Shown: in pieces, positions 13,131 to 20,065 of the stretch
Layout: each line of letters starts with the position of its first letter
How positions within the stretch are numbered: position 1 is the first letter of the stretch
Source: DATEJJ01 sp039649115
Lineage (GTDB): Bacteria > Actinomycetota > Actinomycetes > Mycobacteriales > Micromonosporaceae
Direction of reading: 5' to 3'
Assembly (NCBI GenBank): GCA_039649115.1
Contig: JBBWZQ010000343.1
Span: 1 to 26,665, forward strand
DNA: 26,665 bases
Notes under the pieces: model-generated
The model's database searches: none
Seen by the model: the letters and a program-made list of their open reading frames with translations, nothing else
Told to the model about the DNA's origin: nothing
Translations under genes and position numbers: made by a program

Positions 13131-14072
13131 CTAGCAGATTACCCGAAGCGCCGCAGGTGCGGACGTGAAGCGAATTTTGTCCCGCTGACCCAGGTAGTCG
13201 CCGTCGAGCTGGAACGCCATCGGCTCGCCGCACCGCATCGTGAACGACTCCACATCATGCAGGCGGAGCACCCGCTTGCCGTGCGGCCCGGGTTGCGTCG
13301 GGTCGCCGCCCCGCTGGGTCAGCAACTGCAGGGCGGCACGCGCCGTGCTGGGCAGCCGCAGCGCGCGCATCGCCAGCACGTCGAGGCCGAGGTCGAACGA
13401 GGCGCCCGGGCACGCGTCGATCGGGCGGTCGCCGAGGTAGGTCCACGGGGACGTGTTCTGGATGATGGCGTTGGCCAGGCCGGACTCGCACGCCCCGCCG
13501 GGCTGCTCCAGGGTGATGGGTGCGTCGCGATGGTCGGTACCCAGCAGGTACTGGCTGACGGTGGCGCGCAGGTACAGCAGGGGGGTGGACGTCTGGCCGC
13601 GCAGCCGGGCCCGCTCCACCCGGCGCACCACCTCGGCGTCCAGCCCGAGGCCGGCGCAGAACGTGAAGTACCGGTCGTCGGCGCGGCCCAGCCCGATCGA
13701 CCGGTACCGCCGCAGGCGCAGCGCCTCCAGCAGCACGCCGGTCGCCTCCACCCAGTCCTTGGGCAGGCCGAGCGCGCGGGCGAAGACGTTCGTCGAGCCG
13801 CCCGGCACGACCGCGAAGGCCGGTACGTCCTTGCCTGGACCGTCCACGAGCAGCCCGTTCACGGCCTCGTTGACGGTACCGTCGCCGCCCAGCACCACCA
13901 CCGCGTCCAAGCCCTCGGTGCGTGCCCGCTGGGCGAGGGCGGCCGCGTGCCCGCGCCGCCGGGTGTGCGCGATCTGTAGGTCGACTTCGCTCCGCAGCGC
14001 GTGCACCAGCACGTCGCGCACTCGTGAGCTGGTGGTGGTCGCCTTGTGGTTGACCACGAGAAGCGCCCGCAT
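13131..14072 (-). CDS. Diacylglycerol kinase family lipid kinase
   Basis: A 313-residue DAGK-catalytic-domain protein. The start MRALLVVNHKATTTS and the nucleotide-binding VVVLGGDGTVNEAVNGL (about residues 56-72) are diagnostic, with VVPGGSTNVFARALG next. The C-terminal beta-sandwich contains GLGLDAEVV and the closing FQLDGDYLG. It phosphorylates diacylglycerol or a related lipid, feeding phosphatidate and inositol-lipid synthesis. A dagK next to whiB1 is common in actinobacteria. TACAGT lies exactly 7 bases before the ATG and there is no good Shine-Dalgarno, so a leaderless message is likely. The C-terminus ends ALRVIC. Confidence 0.92.
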   Translation of the reverse strand: MRALLVVNHKATTTSSRVRDVLVHALRSEVDLQIAHTRRRGHAAALAQRARTEGLDAVVVLGGDGTVNEAVNGLLVDGPGKDVPAFAVVPGGSTNVFARALGLPKDWVEATGVLLEALRLRRYRSIGLGRADDRYFTFCAGLGLDAEVVRRVERARLRGQTSTPLLYLRATVSQYLLGTDHRDAPITLEQPGGACESGLANAIIQNTSPWTYLGDRPIDACPGASFDLGLDVLAMRALRLPSTARAALQLLTQRGGDPTQPGPHGKRVLRLHDVESFTMRCGEPMAFQLDGDYLGQRDKIRFTSAPAALRVIC

Positions 14073-14079
14073 GGAGGGC

Positions 14080-14085
14080 ACTGTA
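14080..14085 (-). promoter_or_regulatory. -10 element for leaderless dagK transcript
   Basis: The minus strand reads TACAGT, seven bases, then ATG. GCGACC at 14108-14103 gives a weak -35 at 17-base spacing. Confidence 0.45.
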
Positions 14086-14109
14086 CCGGCTGGTCGTAAG
14101 GTGGTCGCC

Positions 14110-14304
14110 GTGAGCGAGCGGGCGCGAGCGAACCGGTGGGTGCTGAGCGAGCGGGCGCGAGCGAACCGGTGGGGGCTGCGCGAGCGGGCGCGGGCGAACC
14201 AGTGGGGGCTGCGCGAGCGGGCGCGGGCGAACCCGGGGGGGCTGCGCGAGCGGGCGCGGGCGGACCGCCAGGCCGTGAGCGAGCGGACGGGGGGTTTGAG
14301 GTGA
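14110..14304 (+). CDS. Possible 64-residue ORF made of 11-residue repeats
   Basis: From GTG 14110 the 33-bp repeat encodes five copies of an 11-residue unit (SERARANRWVL, SERARANRWGL, RERARANQWGL and two decayed copies), ending SERTGGLR. Its TGA (14302-14304) overlaps the GTG of the membrane protein, a typical coupled junction. Because the period is a multiple of three, every frame reads as a repeat, so coding is not proven. A longer reading of the next frame would instead place a GAARAGAGEPV-type repeat at the N-terminus of the membrane protein. Confidence 0.35.
   Translation: MSERARANRWVLSERARANRWGLRERARANQWGLRERARANPGGLRERARADRQAVSERTGGLR
14112..14300. repeat. 33-bp tandem repeat, five full copies plus a partial sixth
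   Basis: Copies begin at 14112, 14145, 14178, 14211, 14244 and 14277 (GAGCGAG or GCGCGAG), with an exact 33-base period. The core is CGAGCGGGCGCG(A/G)GCGAACC. Divergence rises along the array. There are no spacers, so it is not a CRISPR array. It fills the gap between dagK and the membrane protein gene. Confidence 0.9.
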
Positions 14305-14696
14305 GGGCCTCGCGAGGCGCGACCGTGGTGCCGGCGACGCTGCGCTGGGCGGTGTGGCTGCTCTATGCCGAGGCACTGGCCGTGGCCGTGGTGACCGGAC
14401 TCCTGCTCTACGCCGCGCTGACGCAGAAGGCCGTCACCACGAGCACCGCGATCACCGTCGTGGTGTTCATGGCCGGACTGGCTGCGCTGCTCGCGCTGCT
14501 CGGCGCGCTGCTCGCCAGGCGCAAGGGGGCCGCCCGGGCGCCGGCGATCGTGCTGGAACTGCTGTTCCTGCCCATCGGGTACTACGTGATCGAGGGCGGC
14601 GTGCCCTGGCTCGGCGTACCCCTGATGGTCGTCGGCCTGGTCTGCTCGGCCCTGCTGTTCGCCCCCGCGACCCGGGAGTCCCTCGGCATCCACTGA
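14301..14696 (+). CDS. Small integral membrane protein of unknown function
   Basis: A 131-residue protein with four hydrophobic segments: about residues 13-34 (WAVWLLYAEALAVAVVTGLLLY), 48-70 (AITVVVFMAGLAALLALLGALLA), 78-95 and 100-118. A short basic loop, RRKGAAR, separates the second and third. No family is identified. The GTG at 14301 overlaps the stop of the repeat ORF and is preceded by GGGGGG. If translation began further upstream (open to 14136), the repeat would form a cytoplasmic Ala/Gly/Glu-rich tail. It is divergent from dagK. Confidence 0.7.
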   Translation: MRASRGATVVPATLRWAVWLLYAEALAVAVVTGLLLYAALTQKAVTTSTAITVVVFMAGLAALLALLGALLARRKGAARAPAIVLELLFLPIGYYVIEGGVPWLGVPLMVVGLVCSALLFAPATRESLGIH

Positions 14697-14705
14697 CGTG
14701 CTGGT

Positions 14706-14804
14706 GGGACGCAAGATCAGGGTGATTGGGCCGGACGAGATCGCGTCCCGCCGGAGAAAAGCTCAGCCGGCTGCGCGCTCCTCCGGCAACTCCCGATCAC
14801 CCTG
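14706..14804. terminator. Complex inverted-repeat region between convergent genes
   Basis: GGGACGC (14706-14712) can pair with GCGTCCC (14743-14749). Alternatively CAGGGTGAT(T/C)GGG at 14718-14730 pairs with 14792-14804 over 13 bp with one wobble, enclosing AGCCGGCT and CTCCGGC segments. These compete. It lies between the stops of the membrane protein and the anti-sigma gene, so bidirectional termination is likely. Confidence 0.4.
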
Positions 14805-14860
14805 CCCACCTACGCACCGGATCGGCTCCCGAGCCACCCGAAGCCCCGTGGCCGTGGCGG

Positions 14861-15289
14861 TCAGCTGGTGAGCGGGGCGCGGCGCTTGGTGAGCCGGATG
14901 GCGGCCTTGCCCCCGCTGCTCTCCGCGGTCACCTCGCCGGCCAGCGCCGTGAGTACCTGCCAGGAGAACGACTGGCCGCCCGGCAGTACCGCGTCCTCCA
15001 GGACCGGTACCTCCACCTCGATCGACAGCGACTCCTCGGTGACCTGGAACTGGCAGGTCAGCTCCGTGCCCGGGCGGGGCGGGCGGCCGGCCAGCGTGAG
15101 CAGCATGGCGCAGGCCTCGTCCACGGCGATGCGCAGGTCCTCGATCTCGTCGAGGGTGAAGTACAGGCGGGCGGCCAGGCCGGCCGTCGCGGTGCGCAGG
15201 ACGGCGAGGTAGCTGCCGTCCGCGGGCACGACGAGAACGACCACGTCCTCCTGACGGGTCGCGGCCTCGTCGGGTGCGAGTTGAGTCAC
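14861..15289 (-). CDS. UsfX/RsbW-type anti-sigma factor (ATPase-fold)
   Basis: A 142-residue GHKL-fold protein resembling mycobacterial UsfX (RsbW), the anti-SigF factor. Shared blocks are TLDEIEDLRIAVDEACAMLL in the N-box region and QSFSWQVLTALAGEV near the C-terminus. As in UsfX the N-box lacks the usual Asn-x-x-x-His seen in kinase-active RsbW (DEACAMLL), so it may bind a sigma factor without efficient kinase activity. GTG 15289 is preferred because GGGGGG (15298-15303) is 8 bases upstream; GTG 15298 would add three residues but sits on that site. In mycobacteria sigF follows directly; here none does. It is third in a sodN-GNAT-usfX-like run. Confidence 0.82.
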   Translation of the reverse strand: MTQLAPDEAATRQEDVVVLVVPADGSYLAVLRTATAGLAARLYFTLDEIEDLRIAVDEACAMLLTLAGRPPRPGTELTCQFQVTEESLSIEVEVPVLEDAVLPGGQSFSWQVLTALAGEVTAESSGGKAAIRLTKRRAPLTS

Positions 15290-15313
15290 CGGTGCCACCC
15301 CCCGGCGATGACT

Positions 15314-15856
15314 CTATGTTGTCGAGGCCACATCGTGTCGCTCGGTAGCGTCTTCTGCCGGTGCGACCGGTCCGGCGGCGAGGCGGGCGAGGGCGGCACC
15401 GGTCAGCCGGTACGGGACCCAGTCGTCCACCGGCCCCGCGCCGAGCGCCGAGTAGAACTCGCGCGCCGGGTTCCAGTCGAGGACCGACCAGTCCAGGCGC
15501 TGGTATCCCCGTTCGACGCACAGCGCGGCGAGGGTGGCGAGCATCGCCCGGCCCAGCCCCAGCCCGCGCGCGGCCGGGCGGACGTACAGGTCCTCGAGGT
15601 AGATGCCGTGGCCCCCTTCCCACGTGGAGAAGTTGAGGAACCACAGCATCATGGCGAGCGGCGTCGCGGGGTCCGCTTCGATCGCGACGTGCCCGAACAC
15701 CGCCGGATGCTCGGCGAACAGAGCCGCGTGCAGTTGCGGCCCGGTGAGTGTGCACTTCTCCGGCGCCCGCTCGTACCCGGCCAGCTCGTGCACCATCGCC
15801 ACGATGGCCGGCACGTCCGCGGGGCGTGCCGGCCGGATCGCGTAGCGCGAAGTCAC
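15314..15856 (-). CDS. GNAT N-acetyltransferase (diamine/SSAT-like), coupled to sodN
   Basis: A 180-residue GNAT-fold acetyltransferase. The start YAIRPARPADVPAIVAMVHE is typical. Motif A, the acetyl-CoA pyrophosphate loop, is GIYLEDLYVRPAARGLGLGRAM, followed by WSVLDWNPAREFYSALGA. The LEDLYV and NxxAxxFY blocks resemble the spermidine/diamine and thialysine acetyltransferase group. The acceptor is unknown. Its GTG (15856) overlaps the sodN stop by 4 bases, so it is translated in step with NiSOD. The anti-sigma gene starts 24 bases downstream (15 if its upstream GTG is used). Confidence 0.87.
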   Translation of the reverse strand: MTSRYAIRPARPADVPAIVAMVHELAGYERAPEKCTLTGPQLHAALFAEHPAVFGHVAIEADPATPLAMMLWFLNFSTWEGGHGIYLEDLYVRPAARGLGLGRAMLATLAALCVERGYQRLDWSVLDWNPAREFYSALGAGPVDDWVPYRLTGAALARLAAGPVAPAEDATERHDVASTT

Positions 15857-16257
15857 GCCTGCTTGGTCTCCCAGAAGATCTTCGAGATCTCCTCGATCTT
15901 CTCCAGCAACTGCTGCCCGACGGCCGGGTCGGCCGAGCCCTTGGACCCGCTGGCACCGGCCAGCTTGGTCGCCTCGTTGAACAGCTGGTGCAGTTGCGGG
16001 TACTTCTCGAAGTGCGCAGCCTTGAAGTAGTCGGTCCACAGTACCCAGAGGTGGTGCTTGACGAGCTCGGAGCGCTGCTCCTTGATGATCAGCGCCCGGG
16101 TGCGGAACTCCGGGTCCTGGTTGGCCTGGTACTTCTCGCTGATCGCCTTCACCGACTCGGCTTCGATCCTGGCCTGAGCCGGGTCGTACACGCCGCAGGG
16201 CAGGTCGCAGTGGGCGCGGACCACAGTCTGCGGGGTAAGGAAGCGTGGCAGTCGCAT
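15853..16257 (-). CDS. sodN: Nickel-containing superoxide dismutase precursor
   Basis: A 134-residue NiSOD precursor. Residues 1-15 (MRLPRFLTPQTVVRA) are the propeptide; cleavage before H16 exposes the nickel hook HCDLPCGVYD, whose His1, Cys2 and Cys6 bind nickel. The rest is the four-helix bundle (KYQANQDPEFRTRALIIKEQ and KHHLWVLWTDYFKAAHFEKY). It dismutes superoxide in the cytoplasm. AGGAGG (16264-16269) precedes the ATG. It is divergent from sodX, which encodes the processing protease. In Streptomyces nickel controls sodN through Nur; I see no clear Nur box in the 76-bp divergent gap. Confidence 0.96.
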   Translation of the reverse strand: MRLPRFLTPQTVVRAHCDLPCGVYDPAQARIEAESVKAISEKYQANQDPEFRTRALIIKEQRSELVKHHLWVLWTDYFKAAHFEKYPQLHQLFNEATKLAGASGSKGSADPAVGQQLLEKIEEISKIFWETKQA

Positions 16258-16333
16258 CAGGATCCTCCTGGACGTTCTTGCGATGATCGCTCTCAGTTGA
16301 AAACCCTACTCCTGACCGGAAGCGGGTACCCGA

Positions 16334-16642
16334 ATGGGCAGGCTGTTCACCGCACTGGTCCACGGTCCGTCGATGAGTCCGACGCTGCGCCACGGAGACG
16401 CACTCCTGGTGCTGCGCACCGGCAGCGTGCGGTCGGGGGACGTGGTGGTCGCCCGCTTCGCGGACGGACCCGGCCTGGTGGTCAAGCGCGCGGTGCGCGC
16501 CGAGGGCGTCGGCTGGTGGGTGGAGGGCGACAACGATCTGGTACGGGACGACTCGCGCCGGTACGGGCCGGCGCAGGTGGTGGGCCGGGTCCTGGTGCGC
16601 TGGTGGCCCCGGCTGACCTGGCTGCGGCGCCGGGTCGGGTGA
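16334..16642 (+). CDS. sodX: Nickel-type superoxide dismutase maturation protease SodX
   Basis: A 102-residue S26-like signal-peptidase-fold protease. The catalytic serine is S13 in HGPSMSPTL and the general-base lysine is K51 in GLVVKRAV, the Ser-Lys dyad of the family. GDVVVARFADG and VEGDNDLVRDDSRRYGP are further S26 blocks. It lacks an N-terminal membrane anchor, as expected for the cytoplasmic protease that cuts the NiSOD propeptide. It is divergent from sodN across 76 bp. The ATG at 16334 has only a weak purine tract upstream. Confidence 0.92.
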   Translation: MGRLFTALVHGPSMSPTLRHGDALLVLRTGSVRSGDVVVARFADGPGLVVKRAVRAEGVGWWVEGDNDLVRDDSRRYGPAQVVGRVLVRWWPRLTWLRRRVG

Positions 16643-16652
16643 CCCCGCTCAC

Positions 16653-16680
16653 TTCCCACCTCGTGGACACGCACTATGCT
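16653..16680 (+). promoter_or_regulatory. Candidate promoter of the malic enzyme gene
   Basis: TTCCCA (16653-16658), 16 bases, then TATGCT (16675-16680). A small GGGTA/TACCC hairpin (16686-16701) would lie at the start of the transcript. Confidence 0.35.
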
Positions 16681-16793
16681 CGGGCGGGTACCGGGATACC
16701 CCCGCGCATGCGCACCCGACGCCACTGACCACCGCCATCGGCGCCGCGGCCCACCAGTCACAAGACGGCAGAGACGCTCCTTGGGGGTCAGGT

Positions 16794-17939
16794 ATGTCCG
16801 ACGATCCGGTATTCGCACTGCACCGCGGCGGGAAGATGGCCATCGCCTCGACCGTGCCGCTGGCCTCCCGCGAGGACCTGTCGCTGGCGTACACGCCGGG
16901 GGTGGCCCGGGTGTGCGAGGCGATCGCGGCGGACGAGTCGCTGGCGCACGAGTACACCTGGATCGCCAACACGGTCGCGGTGGTGACGGACGGGTCGGCG
17001 GTACTCGGCCTCGGCAACATCGGACCGCGCGCGGCCATGCCGGTGATGGAGGGCAAGGCGGTGCTCTTCAAGCAGTTCGGCGGCGTGGACGCGGTACCCG
17101 TCTGCCTCGGCACCCAGGACGTCGAGGAGATCATCGCGGCGGTCACCGCGCTGGCCCCCTCGTTCGGCGGGATCAACCTGGAGGACATCTCCGCGCCGCG
17201 TTGCTTCGAGATCGAACGCCGGCTGATCGAGGCGCTCCCGATCCCGGTCTTCCACGACGATCAACACGGTACGGCCATCGTCACGCTCGCCGCGCTGCGC
17301 AACGCGGGACGGCTGCTCGACCACAAGCTGTGCGAGATGCGGGTCGTCGTGTCCGGTGCGGGCGCGGCCGGCAGCGCGGTGACCAGGATGCTGATCGCGG
17401 GCGGCGTGCCCGCACGCGACATGCTGATCTGCGACTCGCGCGGCATCCTCCACAAGGGACGGCCGGAGCTGTCCGGCGAGAAGGCCGCGCTGGCCGCCCT
17501 GACCAACGAGGCCGGGCGCACCGGCGGCATCGCGGAGGCGCTGCGCGGCGCCGACGTGCTGATCGGCGTGTCCGGTGGCTCGATCCCGGAGGCGGCGGTG
17601 GCCGAGATGGCGCCGGGCTCGATCGTCTTCGCGCTGGCCAACCCCACGCCCGAGGTGCACCCGGGCGTGGCGGCCCGGTACGCGTCGATCGTGGCCACCG
17701 GCCGCAGCGACTTCCCCAACCAGATCAACAACGTGCTCGCCTTCCCCGGCGTGTTCCGTGGCGCGCTGGATGCCCGGGCGCGGCGGATAACGGAGCGGAT
17801 GAAGGTGGCCGCCGCCGAGGCGATCGCGGCGGTGGCAGTGGACGACCTGCGCCCCGACGCGATCGTGCCCAGCGCGCTGGACACCCGGGTGGCGCCGGCC
17901 GTGGCGAAGGCCGTCACCAAGGCCGCGTCCGCGGACTGA
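16794..17939 (+). CDS. NAD(P)-dependent malic enzyme (short form)
   Basis: A 381-residue malic enzyme that oxidatively decarboxylates malate to pyruvate. The N-terminal domain has SLAYTPGVARVCEAIA and WIANTVAVVTDGSAVLGLGNIG, followed by the metal-binding region INLEDISAPRCFEIE and FHDDQHGTAIVTLAAL. The C-terminal Rossmann domain begins RVVVSGAGAAGSAVTR, with FALANPTPE and the closing NQINNVLAFPGVFRGALDA. This is the short bacterial type without the phosphotransacetylase-like tail. Cofactor choice is not decided here. ATG 16794 follows a GGGGGTCAGG tract. The quinone oxidoreductase starts 15 bases downstream, so the two are cotranscribed. Confidence 0.93.
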   Translation: MSDDPVFALHRGGKMAIASTVPLASREDLSLAYTPGVARVCEAIAADESLAHEYTWIANTVAVVTDGSAVLGLGNIGPRAAMPVMEGKAVLFKQFGGVDAVPVCLGTQDVEEIIAAVTALAPSFGGINLEDISAPRCFEIERRLIEALPIPVFHDDQHGTAIVTLAALRNAGRLLDHKLCEMRVVVSGAGAAGSAVTRMLIAGGVPARDMLICDSRGILHKGRPELSGEKAALAALTNEAGRTGGIAEALRGADVLIGVSGGSIPEAAVAEMAPGSIVFALANPTPEVHPGVAARYASIVATGRSDFPNQINNVLAFPGVFRGALDARARRITERMKVAAAEAIAAVAVDDLRPDAIVPSALDTRVAPAVAKAVTKAASAD

Positions 17940-17954
17940 GATGGGGTACTGGAT

Positions 17955-18917
17955 ATGCGCGCTGCCTACGTGTCCGCCATCAACCCGGACGACCCGCTCG
18001 CCGGGCTGTCCGTCGGTGACCTGACGCCCGACACGCCCGCGGACTGGGTGCGCGTCGCGGTGCGGGCGAGCGCGCTCAACCATCACGACCTGTGGTCCCT
18101 GCGCGGGGTCGGGCTGCCCGCCGAGCGGCTTCCGATGATCCTCGGCTGTGACGCCGCCGGGATCGACCCGGACGGCAACGAGGTCGTCGTGCATGCGGTC
18201 ATCGGCGAGTCGGACCTGCCGGACGAGACGATGGATGCCAAGCGGACCCTGCTGTCCGAGAAGTACCCGGGCACCCTCGCGGAGTATGTCGCGGTGCCCC
18301 GGCGCAACCTGGTGCCCAAGCCGCCCGAGCTGTCGTTCGTCGAGGCGGCCTGCCTGCCGACCGCGTGGCTCACCGCCTACCGGATGCTGCGGGTGCGCGG
18401 GCGGCTGCCGGACGGCGGGGCGGTGCTCGTCCAGGGTGCCGGTGGCGGGGTGGCCACCGCGGCCGTGGTGCTCGGCCGGGCGCTGGGCGCGCGGGTCTAC
18501 GCGACCAGCCGGGACCCGGGCAAGCGGGAGCGGATCGCGGCGCTGGGCGCGACCGCGCTGGAGCCGGGCGCGCGGCTGCCCGAGCGGGTCGACGTGGTGG
18601 TGGAGACGGTCGGCGCAGCCACCTTCGAGCACTCGCTCAAGAGCGCGGTGCCGGGCGGCCGGATCGTGGTCTGCGGCGCGACCGCCGGCAACCTGGCAAC
18701 GGTCGACCTGCGCCGCGTCTTCTTCCTCCAGTTGGAGATCGTCGGCTCCACCATGGGCACCCGGGACGAGTTGGGTGCGCTGCTGGCGCTGTGCGCCGGG
18801 CGGGGGATCCGTCCGGTCATCGACTCCGTGCACGGCTTCTCCGAGGTGCGCCAGGCGTTCGAGGACCTCGCCAGGGGCGACGTCTTCGGCAAGATCGTGC
18901 TGGATCACTCCAGGTAG
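17955..18917 (+). CDS. MDR-superfamily zinc-independent quinone oxidoreductase-like protein
   Basis: A 320-residue medium-chain dehydrogenase/reductase. The GroES-like N-terminal domain has ASALNHHDLWSLRG and LGCDAAGIDPDGNEV. The NADP-binding Rossmann domain has VLVQGAGGGVATAAVVLGRALGARV, followed by VVVETVGAATFEHSL and GGRIVVCGATAG. The structural zinc cysteine cluster is absent and the catalytic zinc cysteine is replaced by histidine (NHHD), so it is best placed with quinone oxidoreductases rather than alcohol dehydrogenases. Substrate unknown. It follows malic enzyme in the same unit and overlaps ackA tail to tail by 13 bases. Confidence 0.85.
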   Translation: MRAAYVSAINPDDPLAGLSVGDLTPDTPADWVRVAVRASALNHHDLWSLRGVGLPAERLPMILGCDAAGIDPDGNEVVVHAVIGESDLPDETMDAKRTLLSEKYPGTLAEYVAVPRRNLVPKPPELSFVEAACLPTAWLTAYRMLRVRGRLPDGGAVLVQGAGGGVATAAVVLGRALGARVYATSRDPGKRERIAALGATALEPGARLPERVDVVVETVGAATFEHSLKSAVPGGRIVVCGATAGNLATVDLRRVFFLQLEIVGSTMGTRDELGALLALCAGRGIRPVIDSVHGFSEVRQAFEDLARGDVFGKIVLDHSR

Positions 18918-20065
18918 GTCGGCGCGGCGCAGCCGCTCCTCCCGTGCGGATCGGCGAGGACCGCGAGGGTCTCCGTCGCGATCTCCAGTTCTTCGTCCGT
19001 CGGGACCACGCACACCGCCACCCGCGAGCCGTCGGGTGAGATGAGCCGCGCCGCGCCGGACGGCGCGGTATTGCGCAGGCCGTCCACGGCGACGCCGAAC
19101 AGATCCAGCCCGGCCACCGCGGCGGCCCGTACCGCGGCCGCGTTCTCGCCCACGCCACCGGTGAACGTGATCGCGTCCAGCCGGCCCAGCACGGCCGCGT
19201 AGGCGCCGACGTACTTGCGGATGCGGTGGCAGTACACGTCGAATGCGAGAAGGGCCGCCGGATCCCCGCTCTCCCGGCGGGACAGCACGCCGCGCAGGTC
19301 GTTGTCGCCGCACAGGCCGAGCAGCCCGCCGCGCCGGTTGAGGGTGCGGTCGATCTCGTCCGGGGACAGGCCGCCCACCCGGTTGAGGTGCAGCACCACG
19401 GCCGGGTCGAGGTCGCCGCTGCGGGTACCCATGACCAGGCCTTCGAGTGGTGTCATGCCCATCGACGTCTCGACCGAGCGGCCGCCCTGTACGGCGCACG
19501 CGGACGCGCCGTTGCCCAGGTGCAGGACGATCGTGTTGAGTGTCTCCAGTGGACGGTCGAGCAGCTCGGCGGTCTGCCGCGACACGTACGCGTGGGAGGT
19601 GCCGTGGAAGCCGTACCGGCGGATGCCCAGCCGCGCCGCCAGTCCGGCGTCCAGCGCGTAGGTCGCCGCGGCGGCGGGCAGCGTGGCGTGGAATGCGGTG
19701 TCGAACACAGCCACCTGTGGCACCTCGGGGCGCAGGTGCCGGGTGACCGCGATACCGGCGAGGTTCGGCGGGTTGTGCAGCGGGGCCAGCGGAGTCAACT
19801 CGCCGATCGCGGCCACCACCTCGGGTGTCAGCAGGGTCGGCCGCACGAACCGGGAACCGCCGTGCACCACCCGGTGCCCGATCGCGCGCAGCCGCGGCGA
19901 GTCCAGGCGCAGCCGGTCCGCGGTGGCCTGCAGCGCGTCCTGGTGCGACGGCGGCCCGCCCGGCTCCCCGATGCGCTCGATGAGCCCCCGGTCGAGGGTG
20001 TCCAGCGCCTTGTCCAACAGCCGGAACTTGATCGATGAGGAGCCGCAGTTGAGGACCAGGATCAT
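18905..20065 (-). CDS. ackA: Acetate kinase AckA
   Basis: A 386-residue acetate kinase interconverting acetyl phosphate plus ADP with acetate plus ATP. The start MILVLNCGSSSIKFRLLD, RVVHGGSRF, the central FDTAFHATLP, FHGTSHAYVS and HLGNGASACAV, and the C-terminal FTGGVGENAAAVR are all diagnostic. The ATG overlaps the pta stop by 4 bases (ATGA), so both enzymes of the acetate switch are made in step. The 3' end overlaps the convergent oxidoreductase by 13 bases. Confidence 0.96.
   Translation of the reverse strand: MILVLNCGSSSIKFRLLDKALDTLDRGLIERIGEPGGPPSHQDALQATADRLRLDSPRLRAIGHRVVHGGSRFVRPTLLTPEVVAAIGELTPLAPLHNPPNLAGIAVTRHLRPEVPQVAVFDTAFHATLPAAAATYALDAGLAARLGIRRYGFHGTSHAYVSRQTAELLDRPLETLNTIVLHLGNGASACAVQGGRSVETSMGMTPLEGLVMGTRSGDLDPAVVLHLNRVGGLSPDEIDRTLNRRGGLLGLCGDNDLRGVLSRRESGDPAALLAFDVYCHRIRKYVGAYAAVLGRLDAITFTGGVGENAAAVRAAAVAGLDLFGVAVDGLRNTAPSGAARLISPDGSRVAVCVVPTDEELEIATETLAVLADPHGRSGCAAPTYLE

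Noticed and set aside
12937..13233. A 98-codon minus-strand frame between whiB1 and dagK
   Set aside because: It overlaps the dagK C-terminus and the terminator and is Arg/Thr-rich with no motif; the 24-codon ORF in another frame looks better.
14112..14300. CRISPR array
   Set aside because: The 33-bp units are directly adjacent with no unique spacers, and no cas genes are present.
16258..16333. Nur box between sodN and sodX
   Set aside because: The near-palindrome around GCGATGATCGC does not fit the TTGCAA-N5-TTGCAA pattern known for Nur.
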